Positions 1 through 10,742 of a DNA stretch of 22,173 nucleotides are shown here, piece by piece. Made by a program: the position numbers and the translations under genes. The notes beneath the pieces are model-generated. The model worked only from the letters and a program-made list of their open reading frames with translations, was not told the DNA's origin and searched no databases. Each line of letters starts with the position of its first letter. The stretch's first letter is position 1. The DNA is from Paramecium octaurelia (lineage: Eukaryota > Ciliophora > Oligohymenophorea > Peniculida > Parameciidae): NCBI GenBank assembly GCA_905182995.1, contig CAJJDP010000202.1, forward strand, positions 13,365 to 35,537, read 5' to 3'.

Positions 1-110
1 TAATCAATCTGGTATAGACTTGAGGACATTATTTAAACAAGGAGGAAGTTTCATTTTAGAGAACCAAATTGAACGACAAAACGATGAAAATTGATTATTA
101 TTTATAATCA

Positions 111-1130
111 TTAATATATTAAAATATAATGAAAATTTATAATATTTAATAAATCAGTCTTGGCCTTAGACATAAGACCCTCTTCAATGAGAAAGTCATT
201 AAGGATTTCACAGTCAACCCTATTACAAGCATCAGATAAGTCGAAGAAGATAAATATCATCTTCTCTACCTTCTCTTTCATTTTGGTAAGACTTCTCCGA
301 TATAAACTTTTGTTCCCAGTTTCTCTGTAAATCCAATTTGGCACTGTTCAACTAGAATGTTATTGATTTCCTTGATAGTTTGCATCTAAGTTCACTCCAT
401 AAACTTGATCAGGTGTCTCTGGACATAATTGATCTCACGTCTTCCACTCTCTCCATTTTCGGCACAATTTTATTTATGGGAATGAGCCTTTATACCAAAC
501 AGAAATCATTCTTTTCCAAGTCTCTATATCGAATAAATTGTAGTTGAGTAACGATTCGTTAAATTATCTCTAGATAAGGAGTCTCACTGGTGTTAGGTGG
601 GTAAAATCGAAAATATGGTTTTATTGTACCACTAGATGTACTCATCCTTACGATTCATTAAGTTCTCAATTCCAATTGCTTCAACTTTTCCATCATCCTC
701 TTCAATATCTCCTACCTCTAACCTCATTTTAACCCTTCATAGCCTTGAGTTATAATTCTCTTCAATTGTAGTGACAGAAACTTTTCTCATTCTCAATACA
801 TTAATGAATAATCTCTTTGTTATTATTGACTTACTAATTCTCCTCACTTCCTTTCATGATATTCAAAATAACACCTTCCTTGTCTCTCCTTATTTTTGTT
901 GTATGTTGGATAATCTTATGAAGCTTCTTCCTATTTCCTTTTTCCAAGTCTAAAATTTTCTTTTTGAAGTTCGCATCCCATTATACGTATTTGTGAAATC
1001 TAAATTAGATCATCTTGCAAATTCCAGTTTTTACACAATTCTAAGTCTTCATTTATGAAACATGGTTTCAGTTTGATATTATCTAAATGATAAAAATAAT
1101 GCTGTATCTTGTATTTTTTCAGTTCTGATA
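111..1130 (-). pseudogene. LINE (non-LTR retrotransposon) reverse transcriptase relic
   Basis: Reading the minus strand with TAA/TAG as Gln gives successive pieces of a non-LTR reverse transcriptase, in several frames. In order: a linker-like basic stretch around 950-770 containing DLEKGNRKKLHKII; a piece at about 490-420 containing RLIPINK, resembling the LIPL-K strand that precedes RT motif A; a piece at about 355-300 containing VEQCQIGFTEKLGTK, matching the E-Q-x-GF region of LINE RTs; and at about 270-180 FFDLSDACNRVDCEIL, which is RT motif A (F-x-D-L-x-x-A) with the catalytic-type Asp. The frame ends at a TGA at 108-110. Motifs B (PQG) and C (YADD) are not in the window, so the element is cut by the left edge or truncated. 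At least two frameshifts and several TGAs make it inactive. The family match is from motif recognition, not a search. Confidence 0.7.
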
Positions 1131-2223
1131 TCATAGAATATAAAAGCTGTTAATTGCAACTAAAAATTTCAATTGCATACTTCTTGCCACATATTAATTA
1201 AACAAACTTTTTCTCTTTGGATAAACATAAAATATAGAGCAAAAGCATCATTTATATGAGAGATAGATTAAATTATACTAAATACTATAATAATTGAGTT
1301 AGTAAGGAGTTGTTAAGACAGTATAATATTTGATTGTAATTTTAATCGCTTGCTAAAATTCATTCCAAATTATTTATATATGACTAAATAAGTTCCTTTA
1401 CTTATGTTTGAATTTCTATTAATTGTTAATAGTCAAGTTATCATAAATCTCTAGAGCTTTCATCTTATAATTTAGTTTGAATGCTATTAATAAATTAAGG
1501 CTTGTTTTAATTGGAAAATTCTTAAAATAATTGTCTTCATTTTCAACACATGTAATTAATTATTTGACGCTTTAATTATTGATGAGATGTTGCGTGACTG
1601 GGGAATCTTTCTTTTTATAATTAATAGAATTTACTCAATTTCGCTTGGATTCTGATCATGCTGTAATGTCTAACTTTGTATCTCAGCCCAAGATTAGGTT
1701 TGAAAATTCATTTAATAATTAATTCATGAGCCGAAAGTGATCAATTAAACATTGTTAACCAAGAGATTAAATAGTTTTTAAGGATAAGATTCCTTAAATA
1801 TATTTAGTCATGTTTATTTATCTGAGACCAGATTTTCTTACAGAAGGAATATTAACTAATTTGAGTTATGTCGATCATATCTGAGAAAAGGTTCTTATCA
1901 TGCTTTCTTCTATCTAACTTAAATGAAAAATTGTTTCTTTAATAGCATAAGCATATTCAAATTATAAGCGCTTAGAATTATGTTTCAAATATTGGATAAT
2001 TGCTGCTCAAAATTTCTTAAAAATGGAAAATGTTAAGCTTATTTGGTCATTAGGCAATTAACACTATGAAGACAGCTAATTAAAATGATTAATATAATTT
2101 AATATATTTTAATATTAATTTTAATAAAATAGAATACGCAAATCAGAGACCCTATAGTAATTTTTGCTTGCCTCTTCATGCCAAACATCTTCAAATGTTA
2201 ACCTCATTGGATCTTATAAATGA
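1131..2223. other. AT-rich stretch without a recognisable gene
   Basis: About 1.1 kb of very AT-rich sequence. I find no long open frame with protein-like composition on either strand under the ciliate code, no RNA gene and no clear inverted repeat. It separates the LINE relic from the WD40 fragment and may include the 5' flank of the latter. Confidence 0.5.
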
Positions 2224-3006
2224 ATGGATTTAATAACGAATCATTACAACAATAATGCCTATAACAATGCCCAAGAGCTTAAAGTTTCTATTGATAGCCT
2301 TATTAATTAGTTCTACACTTATTATAACTTTAATATTAATTAGATCCCTTAATTAGGATTATCATAGTTTGATATATTAATAAAAGATTTATGTTAAATA
2401 GAATGCTTAATTGATTTAAGAATAACAATAGCCTCTTAATAAATTAAAACATTCAAATTTGAACTCATGAAATAAATTTCCATCAAATAAGAGGCTGATT
2501 GTATGGCAGTTGTTTTTAATCAAGATTGCTCAATTGTAGCAACTGGATGTGACAGTTTAATAAAAATATATGAATTCAGACAAGGAATGGTGAAATAAAT
2601 ACAAGTTTTAAATTAAGGTGATAAAAAAGTCTCTACTTTATATTTCTTGAAAAAATCAAATTAGTTGATATCTGGAGATTTTCAAGGATCTATTTTGATT
2701 TGGATAATGAATCATGACAATTTATTGCCAAGATTTAGATTTATGAAGAAGGGATAATACAATTTCGTATGAGTTAATTTGTGTTTATTTTCAGTTAGAC
2801 TAATCTCTAAATCTTATCGAAAGGTTGAGATAATTAATCTTGTTAAGATTTGAAATGACAGAGTTAGAAATAATTTGTCTTACTTCCAAAATAATAATAA
2901 AATGTTGTTAAGGTCTTAGTAAGGCCTAAAGATAGAAACAATTTTTGATAAATTTATATATTTTATAATTATTAAATATTTAATCTAATTTCATTCTGCG
3001 TGTTGA
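2224..3006 (+). pseudogene. WD40-repeat protein, N-terminal part, broken by TGA codons
   Basis: With Gln at TAA/TAG, an open frame runs from ATG 2224 to a TGA at 2770-2772 (182 codons). It begins with an Asn/Tyr-rich segment and a helical lead-in (QELKVSIDSLINQFYTYYNF). WD40 blades follow: a repeat with CSIVATGCDSLIKIYEF, then STLYFLKKSNQLISGDFQG and SILIWIMN. This layout is typical of the very large Paramecium WD40 family, in which WD proteins act as beta-propeller scaffolds. Beyond the first TGA the same frame still shows INLVKI-stop-ND, where a WD blade should read VKIW-N, so the TGA at 2851-2853 stands where TGG is expected. The frame then ends at TGA 3004-3006. Only about two to three blades remain, where functional members have seven or more. 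A 28-base GT-AG stretch (2767-2794, ending TTTTCAG) could be an intron, but the spliced frame shows no WD features. It converges on the gene at 2991-6736 and overlaps its end by 16 bases. Confidence 0.65.
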
Positions 3007-6000
3007 AGGATATTGGATACATTAAGTCTGAACAATGGATTTTCTCCTTTCTTTTGATAAAATAATTTGATTTCAATGCAGAGCTTAATTCCAAGTTTGA
3101 TTAACGGCCCCAATAAACCAAGAATCAAGATTACAATTTGGCAAAAACCTGCTAAAATTTATTCACTTTATGCCATAGAGCCTGAAAAATCAGAGCAATA
3201 AATTAAACTTGTTAATGTAAAGATAATTACTGGAATTTCCATCCAAATTATTCCAATAAATTCTATCTTTTTGATATTTTTTTTTATCAGTGATAACAAT
3301 CCAATATATCCTAAAATCAACAGTGATAACATTAAACATTGAACTACCTCGCTATTTTAAAAATCAATTAAGATTAAGATAAATAATAGTTTTTTTAATA
3401 ACATGATGCCCTCATACTATTCAAATCTTAATTTTTAATTGCTTGAATGTTAATTCAATCTTCTAAAATTTTACAACAGAAAAATAATTGCCAAACCCAA
3501 TACTGCAAAACAAATGCTGTAAGAAATAATAGATCGATATCCTGATTATGCATTTGATGTTATATAAAGAAATGCTTTAAAAAGTAAATCCCAGGAATTT
3601 GCATAGTAGAGCTACCTAAATCCTTCCATAGAATAAATATTTTTTAAATTTAGGACTTTTTTATTAAGTTGATAGATTTTAGATATTAGCTTTTCAAGCC
3701 ATTTTTAATTCATCTATCTTACAGCATTAATATTGTTAGGCGTAAAAATAAAATTATTTAAGAACTTTGGATAAAATTTAAGAAATAGGTATAATATAAC
3801 AATAAAAGCAATTTAAGAGATTTAGCTCTAGATGTTTAAAAGAAAGTCAGCATTCATTTGATACTCTTTAAGCTTTCCTATACTTGGAATAAAGTTATAA
3901 GGAATTAGATTATTAAGAATTTCCATTATTTTACATGATATCAATATAGGACTAACTGTTACAATTTCTGATGATTGAAAATAGATGTATAAATTTTATG
4001 GATAAGAAACGTTTACAAATTTCAGATAAGATTAATATTGTAAAATGTCAAAAATTTCTAAGCTTTGTAATAGATCTCCAAATAATAACATCAATATGCT
4101 AATAGCTCCTAAACCTATAATTAAAGCATTTCCTATATCTTAAAACCTATTAGCAACCTTAATTTAAATCTAAGTCAAAACTTTAGGTTCATTTAGTAAT
4201 AAATATTATGATGAGATAGAGACAGGCATATCGTTATTGTCAATTAAAGTTGAGTTGATGGAAATTGAAAAATTTGGTTACGTTGTCATAACCTCAAAAA
4301 TAATAACATCAAATTCAAACAAAGGTAGAGTAAACTCAGTTGAACTAACATTTACTACAGAACTGATTTTTATTTGATATTAATTTTTATTTAAATTTGT
4401 TATTTCAGCTAAAATAGAATCCTGAAAACTTATTTTTGAAACATATTTCACTTCATTTGAAAACTATAAGAAAATAAATTGATGTTCGTAAGTTTGATTT
4501 TCGTATTTTAAGACAAATTTAGTTTATATAAAGCACTAATTAGGCTACTCTTAATTACATTTCCACGTTTTTTCTACTTTGCAGTCGATAGAACATCCAT
4601 CACCACTATATTGATTTCCATCATCACATTACTCTTTAGTAGATAGAATTTGATCTCCACATTAGTTTTAGATTGCCTTATTGCCATCGTTTTAATTATC
4701 ATTAATAATTATTACTTAGTTGCATTCACTTATAATTAAGTCATATCCTTCAGCACATTCTTAGCACTTCCCTTAATTACATTTGGAACAATTTTGACTA
4801 CATTAAAAAAAACATTAATAGCAGCCATCATATTGAATATCATTTAAGTCTTCGCATTCTTCTAATCCTTCAATGATTATTCCGTCTCCACATATAGGTT
4901 TACAGTAATTTTGATCACTTTTTTCAAAATTGTCTTAACATTCTAAGCAATTATTAGAACTATCACAATAAAGACAATTTCATTTGCATTCGAAATTACA
5001 ATTGTAACATCCATCATAAGGTTGATAATTTCCATCATCACATTACTCTGATGAAGAAATAGCCAAATAACCATCCCCACATATTTGGTAACATCGATAA
5101 TCGATAATCTACCAACCATCGATACAAGAGTAGCATTACTATTAGATGCATTAATTACACTCTAATTAGCAACCTAATTAACATTGATAACAACCATCAA
5201 ATTGTATATTATTATAATCATCGCAGGTTTCATTTTCTACGACAACTCCATCATTACAAATAGGAATGCAATATTTCTTATTATAGGATAACTTATAAAA
5301 AGGTTAGCATTCTAAACATACTTTAAATAAACTATTTAAGCAATTCTATATCATTATTCCATTATTCTCTTAAAGTTTTGAAAAATACGATTCCAAAATT
5401 TCAAATGCTTAAAAGCCATTATCAGAAATATCAGATGGTTTTCGATTAATAAAATAATCTTGCAATAATAAGTGATAATAATTTCCATAAAATAATAAAT
5501 CAGAAAATGTATAATAGTTTTAATTCATTGGTTTGAAACCATTATTTTTATTTATTTCTTCACACCTACTATTAATTAATTGATAATTTGATTAACAGTG
5601 TAAACATTTTCCAAATTTACATAAATTGCAAAAGTTGGGGCAAGAAAACCTGCATTAAATACAACCATCATCTGATATCAGATTATTATCATCACATTCT
5701 TCTTAACCTTGAATTATACCATCTCCACAAATAGGATGACAATTTTTTAGAAATTCGTCTTAAATCCAGCCTTCAAGGCAAGTCAGGCATTTATCATCAA
5801 GATACTATAAACAACCTTCATTGAAAATGTTTAGCATTACTTCTGGCTAAGTGTAAAATATTTCAAAATCTCTTATGTGGCTTTAAATACCAGTTGATTA
5901 GGTTGTTATTTTCAAAACGAATAATGAATTCTAATGATTCTTTATTAATATTTCTATTAATAGAATATCAAAAGTTTATTTACCATATGCATAGTCTACT

Positions 6001-6736
6001 ATTATAGGATTTGAATCATCTTTAAACAATCTTATTAGCACATCTTAATGAGGAGGTAGTTGAGTGCGATACTAAATTTCAGAAAACACCAAATATTGAC
6101 AGTTTCCACACCAATTTCTAGTATAATAATTTAATTCAAACGTCCATCCCTCTGAATAAGTGATAAATTTCTCAGTAAATGAATATTAGTGAAGTTTCCA
6201 TTATTAACACAACTTATGATATTGTGTTATGCAGCCAGCACTTTAATACTAACATTTCACAATACTTAATTTTAATGATATTAATCCCAAATTTGTCAAA
6301 TAAATCTCTATCCAAAAATTTCTTCTGTTATGATTCTTAATCATAGAAATGCTATGAAAAAAACAGGGTTAGCCTCCTGTATAATTACTACAGGAAGATA
6401 TCACTTATTAAGAATTTTATTATTCATAATCTATCAGCATTCTTATTGTATAATAATAATTTTCATTACACCTTTTAAATACCAACATTAGTTACCTGAT
6501 AAGTTATACATCAACAATAATTTGAGAATGAGGTTCTATATCTAAAAATATTCGGCTAATATAATCAAAATAAATATATTGAATAGATCCATAGGTAGCG
6601 AAATTATAATTGCCTTGCCATTCTAATAAATAATTAGTAATTATAAAAAATTACCATCTCTTATACTTGAACTTGCTTAAAACTCATAAATTATAGTTTG
6701 ATGAGTTGTCAAGACTAAAATGATGAGTATTATCAT
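2991..6736 (-). CDS. Large cysteine-rich repeat, multi-pass membrane protein
   Basis: Two exons (6736-6655 and 6622-2991) encode 1237 residues, with stop TGA at 2993-2991. The start ATG at 6736-6734 opens directly into a signal peptide (MIILIILVLTTH). Residues about 30-295 form a beta-rich extracellular region with scattered Cys. Residues about 298-725 are Cys-rich and hold five units pairing ICGDG-type motifs with DDG-x-x-DGC-x-x-C motifs (DDGCIQC, FDGCYQC, YDGCYNC, YDGCYQC, GDGCSIDC), related to growth-factor-receptor/IGFBP-like Cys-rich repeats. After a further ectodomain come several hydrophobic segments near residues 853-880, 964-982, 1058-1080 and 1100-1220, consistent with about six to seven membrane passes, and a short cytoplasmic tail. 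Such proteins are a known expanded family in Paramecium and Tetrahymena; their biochemical role is not known to me. The only defect is an in-frame TGA at 4982-4980 (residue 575) inside a Cys repeat (FECK-stop-NCLYCD). The frame is otherwise continuous for over 1200 codons. Confidence 0.85.
6623..6654 (-). other. 32-base Paramecium-type intron
   Basis: On the minus strand this reads GTAATTTT...TTATTAG: a GTA donor and TAG acceptor, 32 bases, typical of Paramecium introns. It splits a codon after its first base. Removing it joins the signal-peptide exon (27 codons plus one base) to the 1209-residue second exon in frame, whereas the unspliced upstream frame meets TGA at once. Confidence 0.85.
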
Positions 6737-7429
6737 TATTAATCAATATTAAAATTAATATTTTGTTTATTCATTTAATGTACTTAATTTCAGATAAACT
6801 ATAAATATAAAATTAATTTCATTATTTTATACTTATCCTCTTTCCAATAAAATTGCAAAGAAAAATTATAGTCAAATTACAATGTGAGATTACCATTAAT
6901 AGTAGCCTAGAATATTTTAAAAATAATTAATTTGACTAAAATATCCAAAAAGAGGTGTTATTTTAATAATGACCGAAAACTTCATTTGTTAATTTATGCT
7001 TCAAATCGGGGGCTTAATATTTTAAATTTAGGAAAACAAGTTACTATTATATTGAAGAAGCAGACTCATGACTATTACGCAAACATCAAATGAGATGTTT
7101 AAAATCTGATATTTGTCTAGACTTAAAGGATTCTTTATATTCATAGTCATAAATTTGATTTTATTATGACCACTTTACTTTACAAAAAGGAAATTGGCAT
7201 CCTGTCTTTAAGTTTCATATGATCTAAACTATAAATTCAAAAAGAGTGTTCAGAAGTTACACCTTCATATGTTCTATCCAATCTAAATGTAATTGAAATA
7301 CAACGATCAATTTTGGCACTTTAAAAATAGATTAATCTAGGAACCGAAAAAAAATTGAGCTTTAGAAAACAACTTTATAATCAAAATTTATTAAACAACA
7401 AGAGCAATAGTTGATGAATCAATAATGAC
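6737..7429. other. Intergenic region between divergent genes
   Basis: About 690 bases between the start of the minus-strand Cys-rich membrane protein gene and the first supported codons of the plus-strand TPR gene. It should contain both promoters. I see short open frames only; a stretch near 7090-7160 (KHQMRCLKSDIC) could be a remnant of an upstream TPR-gene exon, but this is weak. No RNA gene or repeat is seen. Confidence 0.4.
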
Positions 7430-8379
7430 AAAGCTTATTCTTTCTAGCTATTTATTCGTCCTTTCTAATTTATTGCTTGATTGTCTTTTGGTGCTACGGC
7501 TTACAAATTTATGAAGAAGCGTAAAAGTTTAGTGAGAATTTATAGTTGCTGAATATTCTGAAAGGTTTTTTTTCAATTCAATTTTAATTCTAGCAGCAGT
7601 ATTAATTGGTTTAACAAATTATGTATACGCTGTTGATATTGATAAATTTGGTTATTCTGTTAAAGGTATCCTAAGGATAAATTAATTTAAGCAAGAGCAT
7701 TACTTATGATATATAGATACGAAGAAGCCTTAGAAGCTTGTGATGAGATAATTCGTTTAGATGAAAATGAAAATAGTTATGTAATGTAAGTTAAATAACA
7801 CTATTACTTTTTGAAAATTCTTTCTTTCAAATTTACTAATTATAACCAACATAAAATTTGATTCAGTAGGCTTAGAGGAATCTATAATTTAAATAATTTG
7901 TAAATGAAATTTAATAAGCATTTGTTAAAGAAATTCATTACAGAATGCATTTATATATAGTTCTACCGTTACCTTATGCTAGACTTAAATAATTATGGAT
8001 ATATATTATATGTAGATTTATTTCCAATTATTTGTATTTCATTTAAATCTTTTCGAAGAAGCCGTCGAGAGTTTTGCCTTAATCCTTGGAATAACATCGG
8101 ATCATCCTTTGATAAATTTACTAATGGGTATGGTTTAATTAGAATGATTTTTTAGGAAAAACATTATTCAATCTAGGTAGGAAAGAAGAATCTATTGAAT
8201 ACTTTGATGTGGCTATCAAAAATAATCCAATGTGTTATGAAGCTTATTTGAGAAAAAGCAGAATTCAATCTAACTTAATCACTTTAGGAATGACATTATT
8301 TAATTTAGACAGATATCGAGAGGCTATTGAAAGTTTTGCCTAATTAATCGAAATGTAACCAACTAATTATGAATTTTGA
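7430..8379 (+). CDS. TPR-repeat protein gene, interrupted
   Basis: Splicing tiny introns gives a TPR protein. The piece 7430-7564 ends ...GLQIYEEAQKFSENLQLL. An intron at 7565-7593 joins it in frame to TNYVYAVDIDKFGYSVK, and a putative 26-base intron at 7666-7691 leads to RYEEALEACDEIIRLDENEN. After about 240 bases that I cannot bridge, NLFEEAVESFALILGI leads across an intron at 8128-8155 into LGRKEESIEYFDVAIKNNP and LDRYREAIESFAQLIEMQP, with TGA at 8377-8379. These are canonical TPR helices (x-x-YEEAL, A-I-x-x-x-P), a protein-interaction fold abundant in Paramecium. No proper start ATG is visible: a TGA lies at 7427-7429 in the same frame. The gene may therefore be 5'-truncated, and the unbridged AT-rich gap may be an extra intron, an internal eliminated sequence or decay. 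The 3' part from 7972 is duplicated at 9358. Confidence 0.6.
7565..7593 (+). other. 29-base intron in TPR gene
   Basis: The sequence starts GTTTTTTTT and ends ATTCTAG. Removing it joins LNILK to AAVLIG with the reading phase kept and continues the TPR helix. The donor is GTT rather than the usual GTA, so it is slightly less certain than the others. Confidence 0.6.
7666..7691 (+). other. Possible 26-base intron with AAG acceptor
   Basis: GTATCC...TTTAAG lies between GYSVK and ARALLMIYRYEEAL. Excising it restores one continuous TPR motif, while reading through changes frame. The acceptor is AAG instead of TAG, which may be a mutated splice site and would make the gene defective. Confidence 0.4.
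8128..8155 (+). other. 28-base intron in TPR gene
   Basis: GTATGG...TTTTTTAG has a GTA donor and a TAG acceptor. Removal joins HPLINLLMG to KTLFNLGRKEESIEYF in frame, completing a TPR pair. The second copy of this intron is at 9514-9541. Confidence 0.8.
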
Positions 8380-9097
8380 TAACATTCAAATCATATATTA
8401 ATCTTCTAGAGTAATTGAAATTATGGAGGTTGCGGTTATAAGATTTATGATATTTGTTTAGACGTAGATATTCATAAGAAATAAAATTATACTTGTCAGT
8501 ATTCTTTAAATATCAATATTTGATAGGATACCTTATTATAATATATATATATTGGTTTCTCCTTTTAACATAGATGATTTTATAGAAGAATAATTCATTT
8601 TGGCAAAGAAACTATTGTTAGATTTGAAAAAGGCAAATGTCTTGTAATTTCATCCTTATGATATACGAAATCACAAGCCTTCAATAAATACCTAACAATA
8701 GTTTTAAGTATCAACAATCATATGTTTATAAATACCAAAAATTAAATTGAATGAGAGTAAGTAATAGGTTAAGATTTTAATTTCAAAACGGATTTACTCT
8801 TGGTTGATCAAAATAACCTCTCTTTATATCATCTTTTTATTTCTGATATCTTATTCGCTTCTTTCTTAAATTTTTTCTAAAAACATTATTTTTATTTTTG
8901 ATAAAATAAATCCTTAAAAAATTGTATCAGCCTTTCTCTCATTAATTTTAACAATTTGGAATCTGTTAATGAAATATGTATTAAGTAATATATCTATAGT
9001 TTATTAGTAGGCTTCTCTGATATTAAGCACTGTTTATTTGTCTTAAAAGTAGGATTGCTTAGGAAGATAGATGTTTATGTTTAAGATGTATAATTGA
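8369..9097 (+). CDS. Hypothetical membrane-protein-like open frame
   Basis: An uninterrupted ciliate-code frame of 242 codons from ATG 8369 to TGA 9095-9097, overlapping the end of the TPR frame in another phase. The first half contains a charged stretch (DDFIEEQFILAKKLLLDLKK); the second half holds two to three strongly hydrophobic segments (ITSLYIIFLFLISYSLL; KIVSAFLSLILTIWNLLM; IVYQQASLILSTVYL). The latter could be membrane helices, so it might be the C-terminus of a membrane protein whose beginning is lost or spliced. I do not recognise a family. In such AT-rich DNA with one stop codon, an open run of this length can arise by chance, hence the low confidence. An identical copy lies at 9755-10483. 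Confidence 0.3.
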
Positions 9098-9356
9098 AAG
9101 AATGGGAAAGAAGGGAATGAGTTCGATTTATGAAACAAAGGATATGATTTAAGAAATGAAGATGAATGAATAAAATTAACGAATTAAGGATAATAGGGGA
9201 ACATGCATTTTGAGCATCAAATATAGATGTATGTATTAAAAAATTCACAAGTGTTCCAAAATGGACAAATTTATGTGAATTAAGGTCTTGATAAATAGGA
9301 GCAAAATATAGAGTAAAAATAATCCGAGCATAAATCTTCAGCCTAATCAACAGTGC

Positions 9357-9357
9357 N
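9357..9357. other. Single N, probable contig junction
   Basis: One ambiguous base sits exactly between the two copies of the 1385-base repeat. A single N at such a point is most simply a placeholder where two overlapping contigs were joined without merging. Confidence 0.8.
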
Positions 9358-10742
9358 CCTTATGCTAGACTTAAATAATTATGGATATATATTATATGTA
9401 GATTTATTTCCAATTATTTGTATTTCATTTAAATCTTTTCGAAGAAGCCGTCGAGAGTTTTGCCTTAATCCTTGGAATAACATCGGATCATCCTTTGATA
9501 AATTTACTAATGGGTATGGTTTAATTAGAATGATTTTTTAGGAAAAACATTATTCAATCTAGGTAGGAAAGAAGAATCTATTGAATACTTTGATGTGGCT
9601 ATCAAAAATAATCCAATGTGTTATGAAGCTTATTTGAGAAAAAGCAGAATTCAATCTAACTTAATCACTTTAGGAATGACATTATTTAATTTAGACAGAT
9701 ATCGAGAGGCTATTGAAAGTTTTGCCTAATTAATCGAAATGTAACCAACTAATTATGAATTTTGATAACATTCAAATCATATATTAATCTTCTAGAGTAA
9801 TTGAAATTATGGAGGTTGCGGTTATAAGATTTATGATATTTGTTTAGACGTAGATATTCATAAGAAATAAAATTATACTTGTCAGTATTCTTTAAATATC
9901 AATATTTGATAGGATACCTTATTATAATATATATATATTGGTTTCTCCTTTTAACATAGATGATTTTATAGAAGAATAATTCATTTTGGCAAAGAAACTA
10001 TTGTTAGATTTGAAAAAGGCAAATGTCTTGTAATTTCATCCTTATGATATACGAAATCACAAGCCTTCAATAAATACCTAACAATAGTTTTAAGTATCAA
10101 CAATCATATGTTTATAAATACCAAAAATTAAATTGAATGAGAGTAAGTAATAGGTTAAGATTTTAATTTCAAAACGGATTTACTCTTGGTTGATCAAAAT
10201 AACCTCTCTTTATATCATCTTTTTATTTCTGATATCTTATTCGCTTCTTTCTTAAATTTTTTCTAAAAACATTATTTTTATTTTTGATAAAATAAATCCT
10301 TAAAAAATTGTATCAGCCTTTCTCTCATTAATTTTAACAATTTGGAATCTGTTAATGAAATATGTATTAAGTAATATATCTATAGTTTATTAGTAGGCTT
10401 CTCTGATATTAAGCACTGTTTATTTGTCTTAAAAGTAGGATTGCTTAGGAAGATAGATGTTTATGTTTAAGATGTATAATTGAAAGAATGGGAAAGAAGG
10501 GAATGAGTTCGATTTATGAAACAAAGGATATGATTTAAGAAATGAAGATGAATGAATAAAATTAACGAATTAAGGATAATAGGGGAACATGCATTTTGAG
10601 CATCAAATATAGATGTATGTATTAAAAAATTCACAAGTGTTCCAAAATGGACAAATTTATGTGAATTAAGGTCTTGATAAATAGGAGCAAAATATAGAGT
10701 AAAAATAATCCGAGCATAAATCTTCAGCCTAATCAACAGTGC
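9358..10742 (+). repeat. 1385-base direct repeat, copy 2
   Basis: Repeats 7972-9356, including the TPR 3' part (TGA at 9763-9765) with its intron at 9514-9541, and the membrane-like frame 9755-10483. The sequence continues uniquely after 10742 into the LINE relic. Being an exact duplicate directly after an N, it is probably not a separate locus. Confidence 0.95.

Larger units (their letters stand above)
7972..9356 (+). repeat. 1385-base direct repeat, copy 1
   Basis: The sequence from CCTTATGCTAGAC to ...AATCAACAGTGC is repeated at 9358-10742 with an offset of 1386. I saw no differences on reading, though not every base was aligned. Copy 1 ends immediately before the N at 9357. It contains the 3' half of the TPR gene and the hypothetical membrane frame. 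Confidence 0.95.

Noticed and set aside
771..953. Plus-strand 60-codon frame
   Set aside because: It is antisense to the basic linker of the minus-strand LINE relic.
4943..4982. 40-base GTA...TAG stretch that would remove the internal TGA of the Cys-rich gene as an intron
   Set aside because: It is not a multiple of three, so splicing breaks the frame, and it would remove conserved repeat cysteines.
9081..9350. Minus-strand 89-codon frame, repeated at 10467-10736
   Set aside because: It shows no motif, has a composition typical of the antisense of purine-rich DNA, and exists twice only because of the large repeat.
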